From assembly GCA_002323325.1 (NCBI GenBank), contig DCQA01000044.1, positions 1-17,040 of the forward strand: 17,040 nt of DNA. Reading direction: 5' to 3'. The notes under the pieces were generated by a model. That model was not told the origin of the DNA, made no database searches, and saw nothing but the letters and a program-made list of their open reading frames with translations. Numbering within the stretch: the first letter of the stretch is position 1; the number at the start of each line of letters is the position of its first letter. The position numbers were made by a program, and so were the translations under genes. Source of the DNA: Coxiellaceae bacterium UBA1530 (lineage in GTDB: Bacteria > Pseudomonadota > Gammaproteobacteria > Coxiellales > Coxiellaceae). Positions 1-6,237 of the stretch are shown piece after piece.

Positions 1-60
1 GGATAGAGCATCGGCCTTCTAAGCCGAGGGTAGCAGGTTCGAGTCCTGCCGGGCGCGCCA
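1..60 (+). tRNA. tRNA-Arg (anticodon TCT), 5' end cut off by window
   Basis: This is the 3' part of a tRNA that decodes AGA. The anticodon stem is 11-15 paired with 23-27, with the seven-base loop 16-22 carrying TCT at 18-20. The T stem is 33-37 with 45-49 around a TTCGAGT loop. The acceptor 3' strand is 50-56, the discriminator is G57, and CCA at 58-60 is encoded. The acceptor 5' strand and part of the D arm lie outside the window. It probably shares a transcript with the tRNA-His that follows 37 bases later, an arrangement common in gammaproteobacteria. Confidence 0.95.
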
Positions 61-97
61 TTATAAGGCGTTGATGGTTTGGATATCTCACTTATAT

Positions 98-174
98 GGT
101 GGATGTAGCTCAGCTGGTAGAGCCCCGGATTGTGATTCCGGTGGTCGCGGGTTCAAGCCCCGTCATCCACCCCA
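98..174 (+). tRNA. tRNA-His (anticodon GTG), complete
   Basis: This is a complete cloverleaf. The anticodon stem 125-129/137-141 encloses a loop with GTG at 132-134. The acceptor strands are 99-105 and 164-170. G98 is the extra 5' base (G-1) that marks histidine tRNAs and lies opposite discriminator C171, the pair that histidyl-tRNA synthetase recognises. CCA at 172-174 is encoded. It lies downstream of tRNA-Arg and most likely is processed from the same precursor. Confidence 0.97.
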
Positions 175-300
175 TCTTCTGAACTCGCGAGTCCTATTAG
201 GTCTAACTTGTTGGTTTATTGTGTTAAAATTGCCCTGTGTTTGCTTTTTGGCTAGACATCATGGAGAATTAATCTGGGATGTTTTCAGGGAATTTGATTG

Positions 301-1440
301 ATGGAATCTGTCATGGAGGGTGGTCCTCTGAATATTGCTTATTCAGATGATTCTCGCACACTGCATTGTCACGGCGATTGGGTCATTGGTGAGATCAGTG
401 AATTAAATCGCTTGTTGCATGATGTCAATGTTGCTGGCCAGTCGATCAAAGTTATTGATGTATCTGGCGTGTTATCAGTGGATACTTCAGGCGCGTTGAT
501 GTTGTTGAAGCTTTTGGATTCCTGCAAAGATATCGTAAAAGAATGCCATCTTGTTGGACTGTCTGATGATTATCGTTCCCTGTTGGAGCTGATTTCCAAA
601 GATAAAAAAGTTGTAAGTCAGGTTGTTGTTTTAAATCCACACTCTCACAATGATTTCTACATCATCGGTAAAAGTGTTTTTCGCCGTTTTAGACAATGGT
701 CGTTGATATTAGCTTTTTTGGGCGAATTGATTGTCACACTATTTACAGAGCTTTGTAATCCCTTAAAATTAGCCTGGAGGTCAATATGTGAAAATATCGA
801 TTCTGCTGGTTTTAAGGCACTCCCAATAATTGGTCTTATGTCTTTTTTGATTGGTATTGTGTTGGCATACCAATTAAGTGGCCAACTTCAAGAATATGGT
901 GCTGACATTTTTGTCGTGGATATAACAGCGATTGGTATTCTACGCGAGTTCGGTCCTTTGATAACTGCTATCGTTATGGCGGGTAGGACGAGTACTTCCT
1001 TTGCAGCGCTAATTGGTACAATGAAAGTGAATGAAGAGCTAGATGCGCTAACTACGATGGGTGTGACTCCTATGTCTAATTTGGTACTTCCTAGAATAAT
1101 TGCCGTGTTGATCATAATGCCGCTTCTGATTGTTTGGTCAGACATTTTAGGTATCTTTGGAAGTATGTTCATATCTAAAAGTCTGTTGGGTATCAGTTAT
1201 ATTAGTTTTCTCGACAGGATGCACTATGAGGTATCTGATATGGAATATTTACTTGGGATTATAAAAGCGCCAATCTTTTCATTCATTATTGCAGGTGTTG
1301 GTTGTCTGCAGGGTACATTAGTTGAGTCGAGCGCAGATAGTGTTGGTAAGCAAACCACTAAAGCTGCAGTTCAAGCGATCTTTATGGTGATTATGGCAGA
1401 CGCTGGTTTTTCAATTATATACAGTTGGATTGGCGTATGA
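301..1440 (+). CDS. MlaE-family ABC transporter permease with N-terminal STAS domain
   Basis: This is the membrane subunit of an MCE-type ABC transporter, the class that moves phospholipids or other hydrophobic molecules between inner and outer membrane. About 379 residues. The first ~110 residues form a soluble STAS/MlaB-like domain (VDTSGAL sits where the conserved STAS loop is expected); in E. coli this domain is the separate protein MlaB. From about residue 140 onward is the hydrophobic MlaE permease, with the family-like stretch GILREFGPLITAIVMAGR and several membrane helices. I place the start at ATG 301, with AGGGA at 287-291 as ribosome binding site nine bases upstream; TTG 298 is possible. 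The stop overlaps the ATPase start (ATGA), so the genes are translationally coupled. I see no convincing promoter in 175-297; the operon may start there or depend on read-through from the tRNAs. Confidence 0.93.
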   Translation: MESVMEGGPLNIAYSDDSRTLHCHGDWVIGEISELNRLLHDVNVAGQSIKVIDVSGVLSVDTSGALMLLKLLDSCKDIVKECHLVGLSDDYRSLLELISKDKKVVSQVVVLNPHSHNDFYIIGKSVFRRFRQWSLILAFLGELIVTLFTELCNPLKLAWRSICENIDSAGFKALPIIGLMSFLIGIVLAYQLSGQLQEYGADIFVVDITAIGILREFGPLITAIVMAGRTSTSFAALIGTMKVNEELDALTTMGVTPMSNLVLPRIIAVLIIMPLLIVWSDILGIFGSMFISKSLLGISYISFLDRMHYEVSDMEYLLGIIKAPIFSFIIAGVGCLQGTLVESSADSVGKQTTKAAVQAIFMVIMADAGFSIIYSWIGV

Positions 1441-2204
1441 TTGACAAAGAGTTGAAAGCGATCATTGATGTGTCTGGACTAAAAAACTATTTTGGTGATC
1501 AACGTGTTCATGAAGACGTTAATCTCAAGGTTAATCGGGGTGATATCATAGCAATAATCGGTGGCAGTGGGTGTGGTAAAACAACTCTATTACGATCAAT
1601 TTTAATGTTACATGAGCCAACAGAGGGTGAAATAAAAGTATTTGGAATAGGTACTGGTAACATTGATCATGAATCAGAAAAGGTTATCCAACGCAATTGG
1701 GGTGTTATGTTTCAAAGTTGCGCCCTATTTACATCATTAACCATTGTTGAAAATATTATGTTTCCCATCGAGCACGCTACTGATCTAGATGCTAATACCA
1801 GACGAGATATAGCTCTCTTAAAGTTGGCATTATCTGGCTTAGGACCCGAAGTGGCTGATAAGTACCCGTCTGAGTTGAGTGGGGGTATGAAAAAAAGAGC
1901 TGCGCTGGCTAGAGCTATTGCTCTTGATCCACAGTTAGTTTTCTTAGATGAACCAACAGCAGGGCTTGACCCAGTTAGTGCCTCTGATCTAGATGGCCTT
2001 ATTTTACATCTAAGGAAGCAACTAGGAATTACTTTTGTCATGGTGACTCATGATTTAGATACTCTTTGGAGAGTACCAGACAGAGTGATTTTTTTAGGTG
2101 AGGGTCGCGTGCTTGCTGATCAGCCGATGAAAAAGTTAGTAAATAATCCTAACCCGCTCATTAAGCAGTATTTTTCAAGCGAGCGCTCAGCAGTAAGAAA
2201 TTAA
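1437..2204 (+). CDS. MlaF-like ABC transporter ATPase
   Basis: Cytoplasmic ATPase that powers the MCE transporter; it should form a dimer beneath the permease. 255 residues, normal for the family. All ABC motifs are visible: Walker A GGSGCGKT (residues 42-49), Q-loop Gln93 in MFQS, signature LSGGM (147-151), Walker B LVFLDEP (167-173) with catalytic Glu172, and switch His205 in VTHD. MKKRAALARA following the signature is typical of MlaF-type ATPases. The ATG at 1437 overlaps the permease stop by four bases; a TTG at 1425 is in frame but lies deeper in the upstream gene and is less likely. The gene ends 19 bases before the MCE gene. Confidence 0.95.
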   Translation: MIDKELKAIIDVSGLKNYFGDQRVHEDVNLKVNRGDIIAIIGGSGCGKTTLLRSILMLHEPTEGEIKVFGIGTGNIDHESEKVIQRNWGVMFQSCALFTSLTIVENIMFPIEHATDLDANTRRDIALLKLALSGLGPEVADKYPSELSGGMKKRAALARAIALDPQLVFLDEPTAGLDPVSASDLDGLILHLRKQLGITFVMVTHDLDTLWRVPDRVIFLGEGRVLADQPMKKLVNNPNPLIKQYFSSERSAVRN

Positions 2205-2223
2205 AAATGGTAAGGAGTTTCGT

Positions 2224-3153
2224 ATGTCATCAAAAGTAAACTATACCTTAGTGGGGCTCTTTGTCGTTATTTTTGCTTTTATATCTCTCTTTTTGTTTTT
2301 TTGGTTGCACTACAAGGGAGGGCGAACTGTTTATAACACTTACGTGATGTATGTTCATGATGATGTTACCGGCTTATCTGTTCAAAGTCCGGTGCGCTAT
2401 ACCGGCGTACCTGTTGGGTATGTTGAGAATATCAATTTAGATAGTCGTAACCCTCAGCTAGTGAGGATTATGCTAAAAATTAAAGCGGGTGCTCCGATCT
2501 TGACAAGCACTGTAGCTACACTGAGTGTTCAGGGGATTACAGGGTCTGCTTATGTGGCTCTGGAAGCTACATCAGATAATGCTCCTCTTCTAAAACCAAA
2601 AGCTGGTCAGGCTTATCCTGTTATACAAACGAGGCCATCACTACTAAATAAGCTAACGAATGCTCTACCAGATGTGGCAGATAATTTACAAATACTGACA
2701 GCACGAATAAATGATGCTTTGAATCAACAAAATCTCGATGCATTATCAAAAATTATGAGTGATATTCAGCATTTCACTTCATCACTCTCTGCCTCCTCGC
2801 CGGACTTCTCAAAAATTGTAGATTCAGTTAATGAAACTATGAGGAATGCAGCGCAAGGTTCTAGACAATTACCAGACCTGATTAATAAAACGAATAAAGC
2901 AATGAGTGATATTAATGACACCGTTAACGAGATTGATAAGGCGACTCGAAGTTTTAAAGAGGTTTTAGGGTCTACAAGCATTTTGCTCTCTAATACGACT
3001 CAGCAATTATTGCCTACTACCTATTCACTTGTTCAGCGTTTTAATACTTTGTCGGTAAGTTTGCAAAACTTTACTAACGAATTATCACGTAATCCTTCGA
3101 TGCTGATAAGAGGTCGAATTGCAGCTCAGCCGGGACCAGGAGAATCTAAATGA
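2224..3153 (+). CDS. MlaD-like MCE-domain substrate-binding protein
   Basis: Inner-membrane-anchored periplasmic MCE protein that forms the lipid-conducting ring on top of the permease. 309 residues. A single N-terminal membrane anchor (about residues 9-29) is followed by one MCE domain (about 38-118) containing the family stretch PVRYTGVPVGYVENI. The remainder, about 120-300, is polar and predicted helical (long Asn/Ser/Leu-rich repeats such as NETMRNAAQ and NKTNKAMSDINDTVNEI), longer than the short tail of E. coli MlaD and suited to a helical bundle or periplasmic extension as in other single-MCE proteins. The start is set by AAGGAG at 2212-2217, six bases before ATG. The stop overlaps the lipoprotein start (ATGA). 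Confidence 0.93.
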   Translation: MSSKVNYTLVGLFVVIFAFISLFLFFWLHYKGGRTVYNTYVMYVHDDVTGLSVQSPVRYTGVPVGYVENINLDSRNPQLVRIMLKIKAGAPILTSTVATLSVQGITGSAYVALEATSDNAPLLKPKAGQAYPVIQTRPSLLNKLTNALPDVADNLQILTARINDALNQQNLDALSKIMSDIQHFTSSLSASSPDFSKIVDSVNETMRNAAQGSRQLPDLINKTNKAMSDINDTVNEIDKATRSFKEVLGSTSILLSNTTQQLLPTTYSLVQRFNTLSVSLQNFTNELSRNPSMLIRGRIAAQPGPGESK

Positions 3154-3755
3154 AAATAAGAATACATGTTAAATTTTTAATATTGTTACCATGTGTTATT
3201 TTGGGTGGGTGCCTAGGACCAGGAAAAATAAATACACCATCACATTTCACATTAACCACGCATCAAAAGCCACTACCATCAAACAATAAGCATTTAAGCG
3301 CATCACTACTCGTGGCCACTCCAAGTGCATCCCCTGGGTACGAGACCTCCTCAATGGTTTATACCATGATTCCCTATAAGTTGATGACATATGCAGATAA
3401 CACTTGGGTAGCTCCACCTGCTGAAATGTTTTTACCGATACTATCGTCAACAATCCGTCAGATAAATGTTTTTAAATCTGTAATTTCATCTCCCTATGCG
3501 GGTTTTTCTAACTATACGTTAAACACCACCATTGAAACAATGCAGCAAGAGTTCTATCAGCCAGTGAGTCAGATTCGGATGGTTGTTTTAGCATCATTAG
3601 TGGACAATGCATCTCAGAAAGTAATCGCTACTCAACGGTTTATTGCTGTTGTGGCTGCTCCTGGGAATGACGCTTATGCTGGCGTTCTTGCAACGAATGC
3701 TGCGGCTGGGCAGTTATCTGATAAAATTGCTTTGTTTGTTAGAAGATCGGTCTGA
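3150..3755 (+). CDS. PqiC/YmbA-like ABC transport auxiliary lipoprotein
   Basis: Predicted outer-membrane or periplasmic lipoprotein that completes the MCE transporter. 201 residues. The N-terminus has a basic start, hydrophobic core and lipobox LGGC with the acylated Cys at residue 21. The body matches the architecture of the ABC-type transport auxiliary family (PqiC/YmbA-like): a central conserved segment around YTMIPYKLMTYADNTWVAPP, then a stretch around the SPYAG motif, an NTTIETMQQEF strand and a C-terminal helix. It is the last gene of the operon and overlaps the MCE gene by four bases. In PqiABC the equivalent protein docks on the MCE tube at the outer membrane; the same role is inferred here. 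It converges on the sensor kinase gene with only 40 bases between and no obvious terminator hairpin. Confidence 0.88.
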   Translation: MKIRIHVKFLILLPCVILGGCLGPGKINTPSHFTLTTHQKPLPSNNKHLSASLLVATPSASPGYETSSMVYTMIPYKLMTYADNTWVAPPAEMFLPILSSTIRQINVFKSVISSPYAGFSNYTLNTTIETMQQEFYQPVSQIRMVVLASLVDNASQKVIATQRFIAVVAAPGNDAYAGVLATNAAAGQLSDKIALFVRRSV

Positions 3756-3795
3756 TATATCATCATTCCAGGCTAGAGTTTGGTGGTTTTAGTGC

Positions 3796-5202
3796 TTATT
3801 TTGCTGTCTTAGGGAAAGTAATTTTCACTTCTAACCCACTGTGATCTTTAGGCTCGAGTAATTCGATGGTCGCTTTATGAAGCTTGGTAATCTGAAGTAC
3901 AATGCCGAGACCCAGTCCTGTACCAGAAGCTTTATTGCCGATCATTCTATAAAAGCGTTCAAATACTCGTTCACGTAGGTTTTGGGGTATTCCTGGTCCG
4001 TTGTCAATGACTTGTAAAATAACATTTGAAGATGTTTCTTTGATGTCAATTTTGACGAAGCTATCAACAGGTGTATAGCGGATAGCATTATCTACTAAAT
4101 TTCGGATTAAAATGTTGATAGCAGTTGGGTTGCCTATAATGGTTGCATCGCTATTTGGAGCAAGGAGCTCAAGGTCAATATTTTTAGTAATTGCTTCAGG
4201 AGCAAGCATTGCAGCGACATCACTGGCTTGCCTTGAAAGTTTTACAGGACTTGGGTTTTGAATGCCTGCTTCTGGAGCCATACGGCTTAGTGTCAATAGT
4301 TGTTGGATTAAATGGGTACACCTATTCACGCCGCCAAGCACCTTGAGCAGGGATTTATTACGTGCTTCAGGTGTGTCAGCTCTCAGTGCTACTTGTATTT
4401 GTGTGCTCAAAGCTGCTAGTGGTGTTCTTAATTCATGAGCTGCATCGGAGGTGAAGCGTTCATGGCGATTGAATGCTTCTTTCAGCCTATAAAATAAACT
4501 ATTGAGTTCATCAATAAGCGGTTCAACCTCGGTAGGCAGTGGCTTTAAATCCACAGGTTCAAGATAATTTCTATCTCTGTGCTTTAACTCACTAGTGACT
4601 GATTGTAGTGATCGTAACCCTTTGCCGATAATTGCCCAGATGAGTATCCCTAAGAAAGGGTAGGTCGCTAACATGATGAAGATAGAGTCACGAGTTAATT
4701 GATTTTCTAAGTGCTGTCGGTAGTCCCCGTGTTCGGCAGTTACAACTGTAATTCCAGAGTTTTGGTTTTTATGGGTATATACGCGCCATGTTTGATCATT
4801 CTCCCAGATATTGGAGAACCCGGTTTTGTGTGCTATCAGGGGTGATTGTGGCATATTTTTTGAATGCAAGATGAGTACGTTTTTATCCCAGATTTGAAAT
4901 TCAATAGCGCCAACTGTTTTTGAGAGGCTGCTGATGGAAGTATCTCGATCACTAGCGCCACTACTAAATTTACGGGTGTCTATTGTATCAAGATTTTTTT
5001 GTACGGTGAGTATATCCTCACTTGGTAGGTTAATCCCAACGATAGCGTTGATTCTTTTTGCGCTAATGACAAGGGTTGAATCTAGATTATTTTGGATATC
5101 TTTATGAGTTAAGAATAAATTACCGACGATTGCTAGTGAGGTGATTAGAATCACGCTTAATAGCAAATTTATCAGTAAAAAAGTCCGAATAGAATGTGTC
5201 AT
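3796..5202 (-). CDS. Two-component sensor histidine kinase, QseC/PmrB type
   Basis: Inner-membrane sensor kinase, partner of the response regulator upstream. 468 residues. Membrane helix 1 is about residues 8-30; a periplasmic sensor segment of about 140 residues follows; helix 2 is about 174-193; then a HAMP-like linker. The HisKA domain carries the H-box FTSDAAHELRTPLAAL with phospho-acceptor His256. The ATPase domain has the N-box NLVDNAIRYTP (Asn372), G1 box DNGPGIP (Asp400), F-box ERFYR and G2 box GTGLGLG. All catalytic motifs are intact. The periplasmic part is of the double-helix/PAS-like type seen in QseC and PmrB but I cannot predict the ligand; the few acidic residues give no clear iron-binding ExxE motif. 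It starts 43 bases after the regulator stop, so the two are an operon. Confidence 0.93.
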   Translation of the reverse strand: MTHSIRTFLLINLLLSVILITSLAIVGNLFLTHKDIQNNLDSTLVISAKRINAIVGINLPSEDILTVQKNLDTIDTRKFSSGASDRDTSISSLSKTVGAIEFQIWDKNVLILHSKNMPQSPLIAHKTGFSNIWENDQTWRVYTHKNQNSGITVVTAEHGDYRQHLENQLTRDSIFIMLATYPFLGILIWAIIGKGLRSLQSVTSELKHRDRNYLEPVDLKPLPTEVEPLIDELNSLFYRLKEAFNRHERFTSDAAHELRTPLAALSTQIQVALRADTPEARNKSLLKVLGGVNRCTHLIQQLLTLSRMAPEAGIQNPSPVKLSRQASDVAAMLAPEAITKNIDLELLAPNSDATIIGNPTAINILIRNLVDNAIRYTPVDSFVKIDIKETSSNVILQVIDNGPGIPQNLRERVFERFYRMIGNKASGTGLGLGIVLQITKLHKATIELLEPKDHSGLEVKITFPKTAK

Positions 5203-5245
5203 AAGTTATCTTAACGTCTCGAGGAAACATGTCAAAAGATGGTTA

Positions 5246-5932
5246 TTATTTCTCCGTGTCTTCGTTAGTGGGTTTTTCAGCCATGTATCCTACCCCACGA
5301 ATTGTTCGAATGAGGCTTGTTCCAAAACGCTTGCGAAGATTATGGATATGAACCTCTAGAGCATTACTATCGATATTTTCACCCCAACCGTAAAGAGTCT
5401 GGTTTAGCTGTTCGCGAGATATTACTCTACCGGAGTTTTCAAGGAGTTTTTGTAACAAGGCGAACTCACGACGAGAAATCATCACAACTTCCTCGTCTAT
5501 TTTGACCACGTGTGAGGCTGGATCAAGTGTTATTTTATTGTAAACAATAACAGGTTTTGCTCTAGATTTAGATCGTCTTTGTAGTGCTCGCATGCGCGCG
5601 CAAAGCTCATCAAGATCAAAGGGTTTGGTAAGGTAGTCATCTGCACCAGCATCTAATCCGCTGACACGATCATCTACCGTTTCCTTGGCTGTCAATATGA
5701 CAACCGGGGTGGTGATATTCCTTTCTCGGATGTTTTTTAGTAAATCCAAGCCTGAAAGTTTGGGTAACCCTAGGTCTAGAACGACCATGTCAAAGTTTTC
5801 ATGACTTGAAACTAGTACATTATTTGCCGATTGACCATCTTTTACCCAGTCAACGGTGTGGCCGTAATGCTTAAGGCCTGTTCTGATGCCATCTCCGAGT
5901 AACTCATCATCTTCAACTAGTAAAACTCTCAT
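5246..5932 (-). CDS. OmpR/PhoB-family response regulator, QseB/PmrA type
   Basis: DNA-binding response regulator phosphorylated by the neighbouring kinase. 228 residues. The receiver domain (about 1-115) shows the acidic pair Glu8/Asp9, phospho-acceptor Asp53 in VVLDLGLP, Thr81 in ILTAK and Lys103 in LTKPF. The C-terminal winged-helix domain (about 130-220) ends with the recognition helix NALEVHIHNLRKRFG and the wing IRTIRGVGYM, typical of the OmpR/PhoB class. The start is the ATG at 5932 with GGAG upstream; an in-frame extension to 5980 would add 16 residues that do not belong to a receiver domain. A strong extended -10 lies about 110 bases upstream. The genes it controls are not known; the divergent GDH gene and its own promoter are candidates by position. 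Confidence 0.95.
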   Translation of the reverse strand: MRVLLVEDDELLGDGIRTGLKHYGHTVDWVKDGQSANNVLVSSHENFDMVVLDLGLPKLSGLDLLKNIRERNITTPVVILTAKETVDDRVSGLDAGADDYLTKPFDLDELCARMRALQRRSKSRAKPVIVYNKITLDPASHVVKIDEEVVMISRREFALLQKLLENSGRVISREQLNQTLYGWGENIDSNALEVHIHNLRKRFGTSLIRTIRGVGYMAEKPTNEDTEK

Positions 5933-5987
5933 AGTGTGATCTCCATCAATATTGGTATTAACTGTACAGCTTAGTGACACTTTGGTG

Positions 5988-6008
5988 GTTATGTAAGTAT
6001 TGTTATGT
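5988..6008. repeat. Direct repeat GTTATGT-N7-GTTATGT upstream of response regulator
   Basis: Two exact seven-base copies at 5988-5994 and 6002-6008, 14 bases apart start to start, with a related GTTACA at 6024-6029 (22 bases on). They lie between the regulator's predicted -10 and its start codon. OmpR-family proteins bind direct repeats, so this could be an autoregulatory site, but their usual period is 10-11 bases, so the fit is partial. Confidence 0.35.
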
Positions 6009-6039
6009 TTTTCCTGTCTTCATGTTACAATTTTTTTAA

Positions 6040-6048
6040 ATTATAGCA
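6040..6048 (-). promoter_or_regulatory. Extended -10 promoter for the response regulator/kinase operon
   Basis: Read on the minus strand the bases are TGCTATAAT: a perfect TATAAT hexamer preceded by the TGn extension, which lets sigma-70 polymerase work with a poor -35. The -35 position (about 6063-6068) reads TCATAA, which is weak, as expected for this class. Transcription would begin near 6033, giving an approximately 100-base leader before the ATG at 5932. Confidence 0.55.
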
Positions 6049-6122
6049 TAAATGTCTTTTTTTTATGAAAAAAATTAGAGGAATGACTAGAAAAAGAACA
6101 AACTGGCTATTATTAAGTCGTG

Positions 6123-6128
6123 TATAAT
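6123..6128 (+). promoter_or_regulatory. Candidate -10 box for NAD-GDH
   Basis: A perfect TATAAT hexamer about 110 bases before the GDH start. There is no good -35 at 16-18 bases spacing (6100-6105 reads aaactg) and the bases before it are GTG rather than TGn, so if used it would probably need an activator. Its position back to back with the regulator promoter makes the response regulator a candidate. Confidence 0.4.
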
Positions 6129-6133
6129 GATTT

Positions 6134-6181
6134 ATGACGATCCTGCTCATCGTGCAGTCGCCTGTTATTGTGAAGCGTCAT
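6134..6181 (+). promoter_or_regulatory. Possible structured 5' leader of NAD-GDH
   Basis: Within the predicted untranslated leader, ATGACG (6134-6139) can pair with CGTCAT (6176-6181). Inside, two mutually exclusive small hairpins are possible: ACGAT 6137-6141 with ATCGT 6149-6153, or CTGC 6143-6146 with GCAG 6154-6157. The pairings are short; there is no T-run terminator and no known riboswitch consensus that I recognise. Confidence 0.25.
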
Positions 6182-6237
6182 CGCCGGCTATTTTTATGTT
6201 ATCCATATGAATTTAAATGTTTTTTTAAGGTTTTTTC

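Larger units (their letters stand above)
5933..6237. other. Divergent control region between response regulator and NAD-GDH
   Basis: About 305 bases with no convincing gene. It holds a minus-strand promoter for the regulator (6040-6048), a plus-strand TATAAT for GDH (6123-6128), a direct repeat (5988-6008) in the regulator leader, a possible folded GDH leader (6134-6181), and the GDH ribosome binding site AAGG at 6227-6230. The middle is very AT-rich. Confidence 0.7.

Noticed and set aside
183..192. Perfect palindrome ACTCGCGAGT after tRNA-His
   Set aside because: Considered as a terminator for the tRNA transcript, but there is no loop and no T-run; ten-base palindromes are easily found by chance.
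71..301. Open frame across tRNA-His and the gap after it
   Set aside because: It runs straight through a complete tRNA gene; the frame is accidental.
888..1172. 94-codon antisense frame inside the permease gene
   Set aside because: Its hydrophobic composition is a by-product of the membrane helices on the plus strand; no independent support.
1712..2041. 109-codon antisense frame inside the ATPase gene
   Set aside because: No ribosome binding site or signal of its own; it mirrors the conserved ABC motifs on the opposite strand.
3756..3795. Terminator between the MCE operon and the convergent kinase gene
   Set aside because: No stem of useful length was found in the 40 bases.
6065..6127. Short basic frame of 20 codons (starts MKKIRG) in the GDH upstream region
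   Set aside because: No ribosome binding site, and it lies upstream of the candidate GDH -10, so it is not a leader peptide of that transcript.
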